Assembly (NCBI GenBank): GCA_022376925.1
Contig: JAIOJX010000025.1
Location: forward strand, 136,917,301-136,981,300
Direction of reading: 5' to 3'
From: Tragulus kanchil
Taxonomy: Eukaryota; Chordata; Mammalia; Artiodactyla; Tragulidae
DNA length: 64,000 bases
Positions 55,181-64,000 of the stretch are shown piece after piece. The first letter of the stretch is position 1. Each line of letters starts with the position of its first letter. The translations under genes were made by a program, and so were the position numbers. Under the pieces are notes generated by a model. The model saw only the letters and a list, made by a program, of their open reading frames with translations, made no database searches and was not told the origin of the DNA.

Positions 55181-56030
55181 GGTTTTTAATAATTAGAGAA
55201 ATGCAAATCAAAACTACAATGAGATATCACCTCACACCCATCAGAATGGCCATCATCAAAAAATCTGCAGACAATAAATGCTGGAGAGGCTGCGGAGAAA
55301 AGGGAACACTCCTGCATTGCTGGTGGGAGTGTAAATTGATACAGCCTCTATGGAAGACAGTCTGGAGATTTCTTAAAAAACTAAAAATAGAAGCACCATA
55401 TGACCCAGCAATCCCACTCTTAGGCTTATACCCTGACGAAATCAAAACTGAAAGAAGCACCTGTACCCCAATGTTCATTGCAGCTCTCTATACAATAGCT
55501 AGAACATGGAAGGAACCTAGATGCCCATCGACGAACGAATGGATCCAAAAGCTCTGGTACATATATACAATGGAATACTACACAGCTGTAAAGAGAAATG
55601 CAGAAGAATCAACCCTAATGAGGTGGCTGGATCTAGAACGTATCATAAAAAGTGAAGTCAGTCAGAAAGAGAAGGACAAACACAGTATATTAACACATAT
55701 ATATGGAATCTAGTAGGATGGTGATGATGGCACATGCAGTGAAGCGACAGAAAGACAGACATGGACAGTGGACATATGGACATTGTGGGGAAGGAACAGT
55801 GGGTGAGAGGTGTAAAGGAAGTAGCACGAAGGCCTGTACTATCATATGTGAAGAAAATAGCTCTAGTCATTGCTCTGTGAGAAAAGGGGATCCTTCAGGG
55901 GTGCTGTGTGATGGTCGGGAGGGGTGGGAAGGGGGGGATATACATATGACTAATCTGAGAACATACATATCTGCAAACAACAAAACTCTGTAAAAGTTAA
56001 AAGTAAAATAAAGGTTTAAAAAAAAAAAAA
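55181..56030 (+). mobile_element. 5'-truncated young-looking L1 (ORF2 end, 3' UTR, poly-A)
   Basis: About 850 bp: ORF2 C-terminal coding region to 55713, 3' UTR from 55714 with a G-rich patch near 55915-55938, and 'gtaaaataaaggtttaaaaa' ending in an A13 tail. Ends sharply at the tail. The 3' UTR is not the cattle L1 type that ends 'aagcaattatccttcaatta' (seen at 30905). D20 copies most of the 3' UTR to 56855-57171. Confidence 0.92.
55201..55713 (+). pseudogene. L1 ORF2 protein C-terminal segment (170 codons, open)
   Basis: ORF2p is the L1 endonuclease and reverse transcriptase. Only its C-terminal part is present, of roughly 1,275 residues in a full protein. Visible features are the cysteine-histidine motif CX3CX7HX4C (C27, C31, H39, C44), then [15 protein letters not shown] at about 66-80, [13 protein letters not shown] at about 91-103 and [15 protein letters not shown] at about 118-132. 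The natural stop follows [10 protein letters not shown]. The methionine at 55201 is internal to ORF2 and the reading continues upstream in frame to the truncation point. The frame has no stop, which suggests a recent insertion. Endonuclease and polymerase domains are missing, so it cannot act alone. Confidence 0.93.
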
Positions 56031-56685
56031 GAGTATTTTTTCAAGCTCCTCTGTTCTACAGCCTAAGTAGCCAATTCCTTCTAATTTAGTCTCAAATTAT
56101 CACCTATGTTCTTTAAAGAAAGAAAGAAAAGAATTTTCTTTCCAGTTATTTTACACTAGGAGAAATGCAGTCTTATCTAAAGACTTCACACTGGCAATTT
56201 GGCCTCATGTCTCAGGCTAAGGAATGTGACACATACCTTTTGGTTTTCTGGGATACACACTAACAAAGGACTTTGTCTTTTCAGATTTCAGTAATAAAGA
56301 TGTTATGGATAGTCATACCTTAAATTCACAGAATATGCCAAGTTGGATTGACAGACAGGTTTTTTCTTAGATTTTGGATGAAGTGGCAAAGAGATATTGC
56401 ATTGATTTCTGCACACTACATCTTTCCACATTTAAAAACAATCATTTATGTTGCCTCTAAATCATCTTTTTGCCTGGGCCATGTAAATAATAGATATTCA
56501 AAGGTTAAACAGTGAAAAAATTTTAATGTAAAATTATAGAAGAGGATGTTGGTTTAATTGTTAAAGTGAACAATTTAACAAGAAATCATTCATTAGGAAT
56601 CTAATGTTGGTACTCCAAATTTTTATTTAACTTTATGTACAGTTTTATGTAAAATATTTTTAAAATTTTTCCTTTGATATGCTAG
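56031..56685. other. AT-rich unique DNA
   Basis: Nothing recognised; repeated at 57172-57828. Confidence 0.5.
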
Positions 56686-56691
56686 AGTCTG

Positions 56692-56856
56692 GATTCCCTG
56701 GAGGTTCAGACAGTAAAGAATCTCCTGCAATTCAGGAAACCTGGGTTCAGTCTCTGGACTGGGAAGATCCACTGGGGAAGGGAATTGCAACCTACTCCAG
56801 TATTCTTGCCTATAGAATTCCATGGACAGAGGAGCCTGGCAGGTTGCAATCCATGA
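56692..56856 (+). mobile_element. Bov-tA SINE, cut at D20 junction
   Basis: 'ttccctggaggttcagacag', 'taaagaatctcctgcaattc', 'ctccagtattcttgcctata'. It ends at 'ccatga', where L1 3' UTR sequence resumes, so the truncation is a junction effect. The 137-codon frame 56679-57092 is a chimera of SINE and L1. Confidence 0.92.
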
Positions 56857-57171
56857 TGGTGATGATGGCACATGCAGTGAAGCGACAGAAAGACAGACAT
56901 GGACAGTGGACATATGGACATTGTGGGGAAGGAACAGTGGGTGAGAGGTGTAAAGGAAGTAGCACGAAGGCCTGTACTATCATATGTGAAGAAAATAGCT
57001 CTAGTCATTGCTCTGTGAGAAAAGGGGATCCTGCAGGGGTGCTGTGTGATGGTGGGGAGGGGTGGGAAGGGGGGGAATATACATATGACTAATCTGAGAA
57101 CATACATATCTGCAAACAACAAAACTCTGTAAAAGTTAAAAGTAAAATAAAGGTTTAAAAAAAAAAAAAGA
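56855..57171 (+). mobile_element. L1 3' UTR (D20 copy B)
   Basis: Duplicate of 55717-56030 without the ORF2 part. Confidence 0.85.
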
Positions 57172-57831
57172 GTATTTTTTCAAGCTCCTCTGTTCTACAG
57201 CCTAAGTAGCCAATTCCTTCTAATTTAGTCTCAAATTATCACCTATGTTCTTTAAAGAAAGAAAGAAAAGAATTTTCTTTCCAGTTATTTTACACTAGGA
57301 GAAATGCAGTCTTATCTAAAGACTTCACACTGGCAATTTGGCCTCATGTCTCAGGCTAAGGAATGTGACACATACCTTTTGGTTTTCTGGGATACACACT
57401 AACAAAGGACTTTGTCTTTTCAGATTTCAGTAATAAAGATGTTATGGATAGTCATACCTTAAATTCACAGAATATGCCAAGTTGGATTGACAGACAGGTT
57501 TTTTCTTAGATTTTGGATGAAGTGGCAAAGAGATATTGCATTGATTTCTGCACACTACATCTTTCCACATTTAAAAACAATCATTTATGTTGCCTCTAAA
57601 TCATCTTTTTGCCTGGGCCATGTAAATAATAGATATTCAAAGGTTAAACAGTGAAAAATTCTAATGTAAAATGATATAAAATAGGATGTTGGTTTAATTG
57701 TTAAAGTGAACAATTTAACAAGAAATCATTCATTAGGAATCTAATGTTGGTACTCCAAATTTTTATTTAACTTTATGTACAGTTTTATGTAAAATATTTT
57801 TAAAATTTTTCCTTTGATATGCTAGAGTCTG

Positions 57832-58028
57832 GATTCCCTGGAGGTTCAGACAGTAAAGAATCTCCTGCAATTCAGGAAACCTGGGTTCAGTCTCTGGACT
57901 GGGAAGATCCACTGGGGAAGGGAATTGCAACCTACTCCAGTATTCTTGCCTATAGAATTCCATGGACAGAGGAGCCTGGCAGGTTGCAATCCATGAGATC
58001 ACAAAGAGTCAAACATGATGGAAAACTA
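57832..58028 (+). mobile_element. Bov-tA SINE, complete
   Basis: Full version of 56692-56856, continuing with 'gagatcacaaagagtcaaac' and 'atgatggaaaactaac'. Confidence 0.93.
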
Positions 58029-58550
58029 ACACTTTTTCACAAGTCTAGTAAGGAGACAGAGAGAGAATGTATACAGGTTTTAAATTATGAATATACTCAG
58101 TTTAGAGTGCCTTTATGACATGCAGATGGAAATGTATGTGGTGGATATATAGATCTGGAATTCAGGATGAAGGTTTGGGCTGTAAGGATAGTTTTGGAAT
58201 TTATCAGTATATAGATGGTAATTGGAGCCATAAGAATGGATAGGATCATCCAGTAGATGAGCCTATTTCTTATTCCATAGAGTAAGAAAAGGATAAGGTC
58301 TCAAACTGAATCTAGAAAATCCCCTACATTTGAAAGCCAAGACTGTTCAGATGTTTAAAGCCATCCAGATACTTCCACCATCTCTGGGCCAACTCCAGCG
58401 GGGTTCTGTTGTCTTCTTCTATCTGTTGGGTAAATTCTAACCCAGGGAAGAGACTTCATTGATATTTCAGATCATGTTGGATTTCTTTCCACAACAATTT
58501 GAAAGCTGCATCATGGGAGAATTGACATTTAAAAAAAAAATAGCATGGGA
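58029..58550. other. Unique DNA, no gene seen
   Basis: Nothing recognised. No duplication blocks occur from here to the window end. Confidence 0.5.
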
Positions 58551-58554
58551 GAAT

Positions 58555-59480
58555 GCACACATGAAGTTAGGTTGTAGGAGCAATCAATAGATACAAATCC
58601 AAAGATAACTCAGTAATTAGAATTAGCAGAGCAGGACTTTCAATCAAGTATTGTAACATGTTAAAGAGATTATATAAAATATGGATATAATATGTAAAGA
58701 GGTGAAGTATTTTAGGAGAGCAATTTAAACACTAAAAACTGAAAATAAAGAACTTAACAATATGGTATCTAAGACATATGGTGCTTATGAATAGCATTTA
58801 GTTACAGCAGAGGAAAGGATCAGTGAATGGGAAGAAAGCACAATAGCAATGATTAAAACAGGAGGAAAGAGAGAAAAAGAGAGAAAAATTGAAAAGATTA
58901 TCAATCAACATGAAATAATATCAAGTTTCTAATGTACATTCATTTTTTTTTTTTTTTTTTTAGACACTCTCCATCCTTTCCTTGCCTCAGCCCCTGGAAA
59001 CTGTCTTCTTTACTTTTTATTTTGTTACTTTTTTGGTCACTTCAAATGGCATGCAGAACTGCCCTGACCAGGGATTGAAACTGTGGCCCATGTAGTGGAA
59101 GGGTGGAGTCTTAACCACTAGATTTCCAGGAAGTCCATGTACATGTAATTTTATTATGAGGGGAGAAAACTAAGCAGGAATAAAAAATGCTTCAAGAAAT
59201 AATAACTGAAACTCTCCAAATCTGATGAAAACATCAACCCATGAATCCAATATATTCAACAAGCTCCATGTAAAAGAAATACAGAGAAAACCCCTCATAA
59301 GTACGTGATGGCCAAATTGGTGAAACATAAAAGAGAAAGAGAACATCTTAAAAGCAACCAGAAAAATAAGGTATATCTACTAGGAACAATGATATGAATA
59401 ATAGCTGATTTCTCATTAGAAACTATACAAGACGAAAAGCATATCAGAGGACAACGCAACATCTTCTTTAAAAAAAATAC
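58555..59480 (+). mobile_element. Old L1/HAL1-like element, ORF1 region
   Basis: 'agagggaaaaattgaaaaga'-like A-rich coding remains, then 'catcttaaaagcaaccagaa', 'agctgatttctcattagaaa' and 'ctatacaagacgaaaagcat' match the L1 ORF1 C-terminal region (consensus 'ttaaaagcagc...agctgatttctcagcagaaac'). Many stops. Interrupted by a SINE at 58940-59138 and a CHR at 59489-59820; it resumes at 59821. Confidence 0.65.
58940..59138 (-). mobile_element. tRNA-derived SINE inserted in L1
   Basis: T18 run, 'caaatggcatgcagaactgc', 'cctgaccagggattgaaact', 'gtcttaaccactagatttcc'. 'tgtacat' occurs on both sides, a plausible short target-site duplication. The piece 58963-59012 is C/T-rich. Confidence 0.8.
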
Positions 59481-59488
59481 AACTGTCG

Positions 59489-59820
59489 GGCTTCCCCTGG
59501 TGGTCCAGTGGGTAAGGACACCGCCTTGCAGTGCAACGAGCGCCAGTTCGATCCCTGGCCTGGGAAGATCCCACATGCCACGGAGTGGCTGGACTGATAT
59601 GTCCAATTACCGAGTCGGAGCTCTGAGGCACGTGCGCCCAGAGCTGGCGCTCTGCAACGACAGACGCCACCGCGATGGGAGGCCCACAGGAGCCAAAGAA
59701 CAAAGACGGATGAAAATAGAGAAATGGAAGACCAATAGAAGTGGCCTGCCCATCCCCCTTCCTTCCCACCCCACTCCCCAAAAAGATAATAAATAAAATA
59801 AATGTTTAAAAAAAAAAAAC
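59489..59820 (+). mobile_element. CHR-type SINE, full length with target-site duplication
   Basis: Head 'gggcttcccctggtggtcca', 'gttcgatccctggcctggga', middle 'tggctggactgatatgtcca', 3' region 'atgaaaatagagaaatggaa', C-rich patch, then 'ataaataaaataaatgttta' and A12. 'acaactgtc' flanks both ends. Frames on both strands across it are SINE read-through. Confidence 0.95.
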
Positions 59821-60360
59821 AACTGTCCCCATTGAATCCTATACCTAACTTAAAAATACTTCAAAAATGAAGGTAAAATAAGAATATTTCCAGATGAAAG
59901 AAGGCTGACAGAATTTGCTGCAAGCAAATTTATATTATTCAATACAATATGTGCTAAAGAAAACATTTCAGACTAAAGAGAAATTCATCAGATAGAAATT
60001 TGGATATACAGAAAGTAACAAATAATGAAGGCAATGGGAGCCCCGTTTCCAGTCCAACATGTAAGGAGCTTTAAGAAGTCACTCCTCTGTCCTAACAGCA
60101 GTGAAAAGCTGAACAAACTGGAAAATCAACAATTCTTAGACTTCTCGGTTGGAGACAGAGGTCACAGGTCAAACTGCTGACCTTCAGATTGGAGAAGCAA
60201 GTGAATACAGAGAGCCACAACTTATTGGAGCAGAAATTCACAAGTAGAAACTTCTGTGAGAATCACTGCCTGGGCAGGAAAACCTCAAAGAAAAACTCAG
60301 CTGGAGGCTGTGTGTGGACAACAGTGGAAATTTTCAATGAAGAGTAAAATTTGAAACTAA
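59821..60360 (+). mobile_element. Old L1/HAL1-like element, continuation and next 5' region
   Basis: 'ttcaaaaatgaaggtaaaat', 'tttccagatgaaagaaggct' and 'gacagaatttgctgcaagca' continue the ORF1 end. From about 60020 ('gtaaggagctttaagaagtc') a 5' UTR-like segment of a second, similar element seems to begin. Confidence 0.55.
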
Positions 60361-60600
60361 AAATGCACGTTCTTTCTTTGTAAAAAGGCACCTATTTGGC
60401 TTTTAGTACAAAATAACTCAAAAGGAGCACAGAAAGCCAGTTTACTGAAAAAAATTCCCCAACAAATTTTAGTCACAGTCCTTGTCTTTAGCTTCGGTTA
60501 GAAAACAGTAAACTACAAACCAACCAATACTTGCCTTTTTGAAGAAGCTGTATTCTAAGAACAAAAAAGAGAGAAAATAAAATAGTCCTTGAAATGTGGC

Positions 60601-61077
60601 AGGTGGTTTTTAGAGAGGCCTGGAAGGTTGCCTTAATTGTTCTGGTGAAATGGAATTACATGTGATCATTGGAACACTGCCATCTTGTTTCTTGTTAGTA
60701 ATGATCTTCCTCTGAAGAGAGGAGGCTGGCCTGGGCACCATGTCTCTTTTACAGTCTGAGACATCAAGGTCAAGTAGTCTCAGGCCTTTCCATGCCGTAT
60801 CTTCATGAATCTCCCCCATATATATTTCCTGTCACTGGTTGATGAGAGAGTGATGGGCTCATTGGGATAGAAAAACACTTCACATACAGAGCCAGCATGA
60901 TCAGGCAGCTTATGCAAAGTCCTCCTATGACTTCTGATACCCCACACAAACACAAACCTGTCGGCTGAGCCAGCTGCTAGCTTGCTTCCATCAGGTGATC
61001 CAGATTATCTCAGAAGAGTCTTTTGAACTTGGTACACATTTTCTTGAAATACTTTATCATTTACTGATCACCCTCCA
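60601..61077 (-). pseudogene. SNRNP40: SNRNP40 processed pseudogene, 5'-truncated
   Basis: SNRNP40 is a seven-bladed WD40 protein of the U5 snRNP. Reading 61077 downward gives the last blade: a NVYQVQKTLLR block, SPDGSKLAAGSADRFVFVW, RTLHKLPDHAGSVCEVFFYP, NEPITLSS, and, after a one-base loss, YMGEI. This follows the C-terminus of the family. Defects are an in-frame stop after TLLR (where the parent has C), a frameshift before YMGEI, and loss of one base at the stop codon so that the short frame 60610-60819 runs into former 3' UTR. No introns are present. Bases upstream of the last blade are missing. The A-tail is not evident. It is surrounded by old L1, consistent with L1-driven copying. Confidence 0.82.
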
Positions 61078-61159
61078 AAACCAAATATTTGAAAATATAA
61101 CAACATATTTATGAGATCTATATAAGGACATCTACAAAAGTCTACTGAACAAAATCAAA

Positions 61160-61300
61160 GAACTAAATAAGTGGAGACCACTGCAATGAGAAGCCCAATG
61201 AACCACAATGAAGAATAGCCTCTACTCACTGTAACTAGAGAAAGCCTGCAAACAGCAATGAAGCCACAACATAGCCAAAAGTAAATTAACTAACTATATA
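61160..61300 (+). mobile_element. tRNA-derived SINE, 3' half (CHR-1-like)
   Basis: 'cactgcaatgagaagcccaa', 'gaagaatagcctctactcac', 'aactagagaaagcctgcaaa' and 'acatagccaaaagtaaatta' match the 3' region of CHR-1-like artiodactyl SINEs. The head is missing. Confidence 0.75.
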
Positions 61301-61334
61301 AAATTCAATACATAAGTACATTGAAAAAATAAAT

Positions 61335-62755
61335 TCTATAAAAAATTTTTCAGGGAGGCCCAGTCACAGGGAGTCCCACACTTTTGGAATTTTATTTTCA
61401 AGAGTTTTACCAGGTCTTCAACAGTGGAGAAATCTCTCTCTGTGCTTCCAGAAGAAAAGTAGAAAAGAAAGCATTTTGAAATGTGCTAGAGCATTCTGTT
61501 GTTCTTAGAAAGACCTGCATTCAAAATAAACTATTTTATCAAAGCCGAACTTCCTGGGGTTCTATCAGAGTCTAACCTCACTGGAGAAAGGGAACTATCC
61601 AACCCTAGCCCCCACCAACCATTCTGTCCTACCTAAAAGAAACACTGATGAAATTCACTGTCCAGGACACCAGTCACAAAAAGACTGAGACCTAATGACA
61701 GGATGGTTGAACCCTTTCTCTCTCCTCAGATGTTACCACCACATTACTAAAGGCATATTTACTGCAGTTCCTTTATACATTTTGTCCGCCTTTCAATAAA
61801 AAAAGTTTAAGGCATACTAAAGGGCAAAGAAAATACAGTTCGAAGAGATGAAACAAGCATCAGATCCAGAGTCAGATATGACAGGAATGCTGGAATCATC
61901 AGACAAGGGATTTTTAAAACTATGATCAATATGCTAAGGCTTTATGGGAAAAGTAGACAACATGCAAGAACAGATGTATGACTTAAGTGGAGAGATAAGA
62001 AGTCTTAAAACTAGTTGAAACAAAATGTTAGAGACCAAAAATTCTGTAACAGAAATGAAGAATGCCTTTTGATGTCACGGGTGGACTGAACACGGCTGAG
62101 GAAAGAATCTCTGAGCTTGAGGATATGATGATAAAAACTTCCAAAAAAAGAAACAAAAAAAAGGCTGAAAAAACAGAGCAGAGCATTCAAGAACAGGTGT
62201 AACTACCAAAGCTGTTAACAAACACAAAATGGGCATCTTGGAAAGAGAAGAGAGACAATAAAAGAAGAAATATTTAAAGCAATAAGGACTCAGAGTTTTC
62301 CCAAATCAACACTAGACATGAAAGCACACATCTAGGAATCTCAGAAAACACCAAACTTGGTAAATGAAAAATAAACACAGAAGAAACACACCTGGGTATA
62401 TCATATTCAAATTTCAGAAAACCAAACATAAGGAAAATTTCCTGAAAGAAACAGTCATGTATAGAAGATCAAAGATAACACTTACATCCAATTCCCTTCA
62501 GAAATTATGTAATAAAGAAGACAGGAGAGTGAAATATTTAAAATGTTAATTGAGAGAGAAAAAAACTGCCAATGTAGAATTCTGTCTTCTGTGAAGTTAT
62601 CCTTCAAAAGTGAAGGAGAAATACTTTTTCAGAAAAACAAAAACTGAGGGAATTTGTTGCCACTAGACCTGCCTTGCAAGAAAATGTTTAGAAGATTTTT
62701 AGAGAAGGAAAAGGGTATTGATAAAAAACTCAGATTTTCAAAAAGAAAGAAAGTA
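61335..62755 (+). mobile_element. Old L1/HAL1-like element, 5' UTR and ORF1 remains
   Basis: After 5' UTR-like DNA, an ORF1-like part: 'gaggaaagaatctctgagct', 'ttttcccaaatcaacactag', 'agttatccttcaaaagtgaa', 'gggaatttgttgccactaga' and 'cctgccttgcaagaaaatgt'. This is the same module order as 59200-59960, so two related elements lie in line. The reading frame is broken; the 61-codon frame 62364-62549 is a remnant. Confidence 0.65.
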
Positions 62756-62764
62756 TACCAGATT

Positions 62765-62985
62765 ATTTATTAAGAAGTGATATCCACTTCATTGACAGTG
62801 GGAGCCTTATCTCTCCTTCCTTGAATCTGGGTAGGCTTGTGAATACTTTGATCAATGTGACTTTTGAAGCTAGGTCATAAAATATCATACAACTTCCACC
62901 TTGATCTCTGAAAATACCCACTTTTGAAACCCTGAACCAGTATGTAAACATTTTAACTGTCTTGAGGCAGACATACTAAATCTGT
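62765..62985 (+). mobile_element. MLT1-like LTR fragment (ERVL-MaLR)
   Basis: 'ccttgaatctgggtaggctt', 'gtgaatactttgatcaatgt' and 'gaagctaggtcataaaatat' are typical of mammalian MLT1 LTRs. Internal part only, no viral gene nearby. Confidence 0.55.
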
Positions 62986-63610
62986 GGCTTAGCCATAAAA
63001 TGGAGTGCGACTCAGTAATATAAACCACTGATGAATCACTAATACACAAAATAATGTGACTGACACTTAAAGATCTTATGCTGAGTGGAAAAATCCTTAC
63101 ACAAGAATGTATACTATATGACTATATTATAGGAGAACGAACCTATGATAGAAAAAATGAGAACTATGGTTGACTTTGATGGGTGGGCATTGACAGAGAT
63201 TGATTGGGAAAGGCAAGAAACAACTTCCTGAACCTGAAGTTACTGTTCAAAAGAAGTATGGGTATTACAAGTTTACGAATTGTCAGAATCAGCATATATA
63301 CGTAAGATTAATTAAGATTTGTTTTGTTTTATATCAAAAGAAAAAACTGTAAATACTGGATTCTCCTTAAGGTTATGCAAACTGAAATATTTATAGGGAA
63401 ACAAACTTGTATCTGCAATTTGCAATGCAATAAAGAGAAGATGCATTAATGGATGGATAGGGGAGAAATAGATGAACAGATACGCAATAAAGCAAATTTA
63501 GTGGTAGACTCTAGGTGGAGGGTGTACAAGTATTTACTGTCAATTTTATCACTGTGCTGTAGCTTGAAATTTTTCACATTAGCATGTTGAAATCCCCCTC
63601 CCTCAAAACA
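62986..63610 (+). mobile_element. Old L1 ORF2 end and 3' UTR
   Basis: 'gccataaaatggagtgcgac', 'cttatgctgagtggaaaaat', 'gtatactatatgactatatt' and later 'gactctaggtggagggtgta' follow the old L1 3' terminal order. Confidence 0.6.
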
Positions 63611-64000
63611 GAAAAAGGTGAGGGGGACTAGCAAGCAGGGAGTGCATAGTTAGAGAGTTGCTTCTTCTTCTTTGCTGTGATTGTTGCTTCTCCAGAAGAA
63701 ACTGCTTCTATAAAAACTGATTAAACAAAGATCCCAGTAGAATGGAGTTCTACAGGATATCTATATTAAGTGGTTTTCAAATCCTTCCAGAATAATTCGG
63801 AAATGCCTAGGTTCCTGAAGCTGTAGGAGATTTGCTTGCCTGGATTTGCCATGGCTTGTTCATGGCTAGTGACCTGTTTAGGGTTGAGCTAGGGATCCCC
63901 AAATGCAGCAGGCATGGCTTCCAAGTGTGCTCAGACTGAGAGATCTGTTGAGAGGACAAGGTCTCCAGATGGACATCTCAAAGGATCTCATTATTCTAGT
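63611..64000. other. Unique DNA at window end
   Basis: No recognised repeat, gene or signal. Confidence 0.5.

Larger units (their letters stand above)
55717..57996 (+). repeat. Tandem direct duplication D20 (unit about 1.14 kb)
   Basis: Copy A is 55717-56856 and copy B 56855-57996, joined through 'atga(tgg)', offset 1138-1140. Differences: 'ccttcagggg' to 'cctgcagggg', 'ggtcggga' to 'ggtgggga', and a scrambled patch 'aaaaaattttaatgtaaaat' near 56517 against 'aaaaattctaatgtaaaatg' near 57655. Confidence 0.95.

Noticed and set aside
56679..57092. 137-codon fusion frame
   Set aside because: It crosses the D20 junction, joining a Bov-tA to an L1 3' UTR, so it exists only because of the duplication.
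1670..57996. Satellite or CRISPR-like array because of the regular about 1.1 kb spacing
   Set aside because: Each block repeats its own local sequence only; there is no common repeat unit across blocks.
1670..57996. Segmental duplication or recent gene amplification as first explanation
   Set aside because: Constant unit length, indel noise at edges, homopolymer differences and no relation to content all favour assembly overlap. Kept open in the findings because only reads can settle it.
60610..60819. 69-codon minus frame starting MGEIH as a small protein
   Set aside because: It is the end of the SNRNP40 copy read on into the former 3' UTR after loss of one base at the stop codon.

Overview
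This window is non-coding nuclear DNA from a ruminant. BovB LINE fragments, Bov-tA SINEs (a tRNA head joined to a BovB-derived tail), CHR-type tRNA SINEs and L1 occur throughout, and this mix is diagnostic of ruminants. There is no bacterial or viral gene organisation. I found no intact protein-coding gene and no convincing exon. What can be supported is a dense layer of transposable-element fossils (L2, MIR, old L1/HAL1-like, a MER5-like and a Tigger-like DNA element, an MLT1-like LTR piece, BovB, Bov-tA, CHR) plus two retro-pseudogenes: a 5'-truncated copy of SNRNP40 (U5 snRNP 40 kDa WD40 protein) at 60600-61077 and a U6 snRNA copy at 41846-41939. The species is not determined. The CHR subfamily, an L1 3' UTR unlike the cattle one as I remember it, and no recognised dimeric Bov-A2 suggest a lineage away from cattle and sheep. 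That is inference.

The dominant structure is a series of 20 immediate direct duplications, each with a unit of about 1.06-1.19 kb, spread from 1.7 kb to 58 kb. Junctions lie near 2765, 4583, 7415, 11186, 14064, 16000, 19790, 21597, 23665, 25885, 28970, 31938, 34273, 36402, 39028, 44125, 47505, 49308, 51134 and 56856. Copies are almost identical inside. Differences are mainly homopolymer lengths, and indels or scrambling cluster at the block edges. Units cut through SINEs, LINEs and unique DNA alike, and neighbouring units can overlap so that parts appear three times. Together they add about 22 kb, so the underlying locus is probably about 42 kb. I read this as unmerged contig overlaps or long-read gap filling (an assembly artefact), not biology. 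The sequence cannot by itself exclude a real process, and read mapping would decide.

Layout: 0-5.7 kb is L2, L1 3' UTR and MIR with an AT palindrome. 5.7-12.5 kb holds Bov-tA, L2 and CHR SINEs. 12.5-17.2 kb is MIR pieces, an LTR-like segment with three 50-bp repeats and a Tigger/MER2-like element. 17.2-20.9 kb is Bov-tA, CHR and L1 3' UTR. 20.9-27.9 kb is mostly unique with MIR and L2. 27.9-30.1 kb is a duplicated CHR SINE with a G-quadruplex-like tail. 30.9-38.3 kb is L1 and BovB. 38.3-45.2 kb is unique sequence, CHR, U6 pseudogene, BovB and a MER5-like element. 45.2-52.3 kb is Bov-tA, MIR, BovB and L2. 52.3-55.2 kb is mostly unique. 55.2-58 kb is a younger L1 with an open ORF2 C-terminus. 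58.5-63.6 kb is stacked old L1/HAL1-like DNA carrying later insertions. There are no genes to form a pathway; the only relations are nested insertions and the shared L1 machinery that the SINEs and pseudogenes used.
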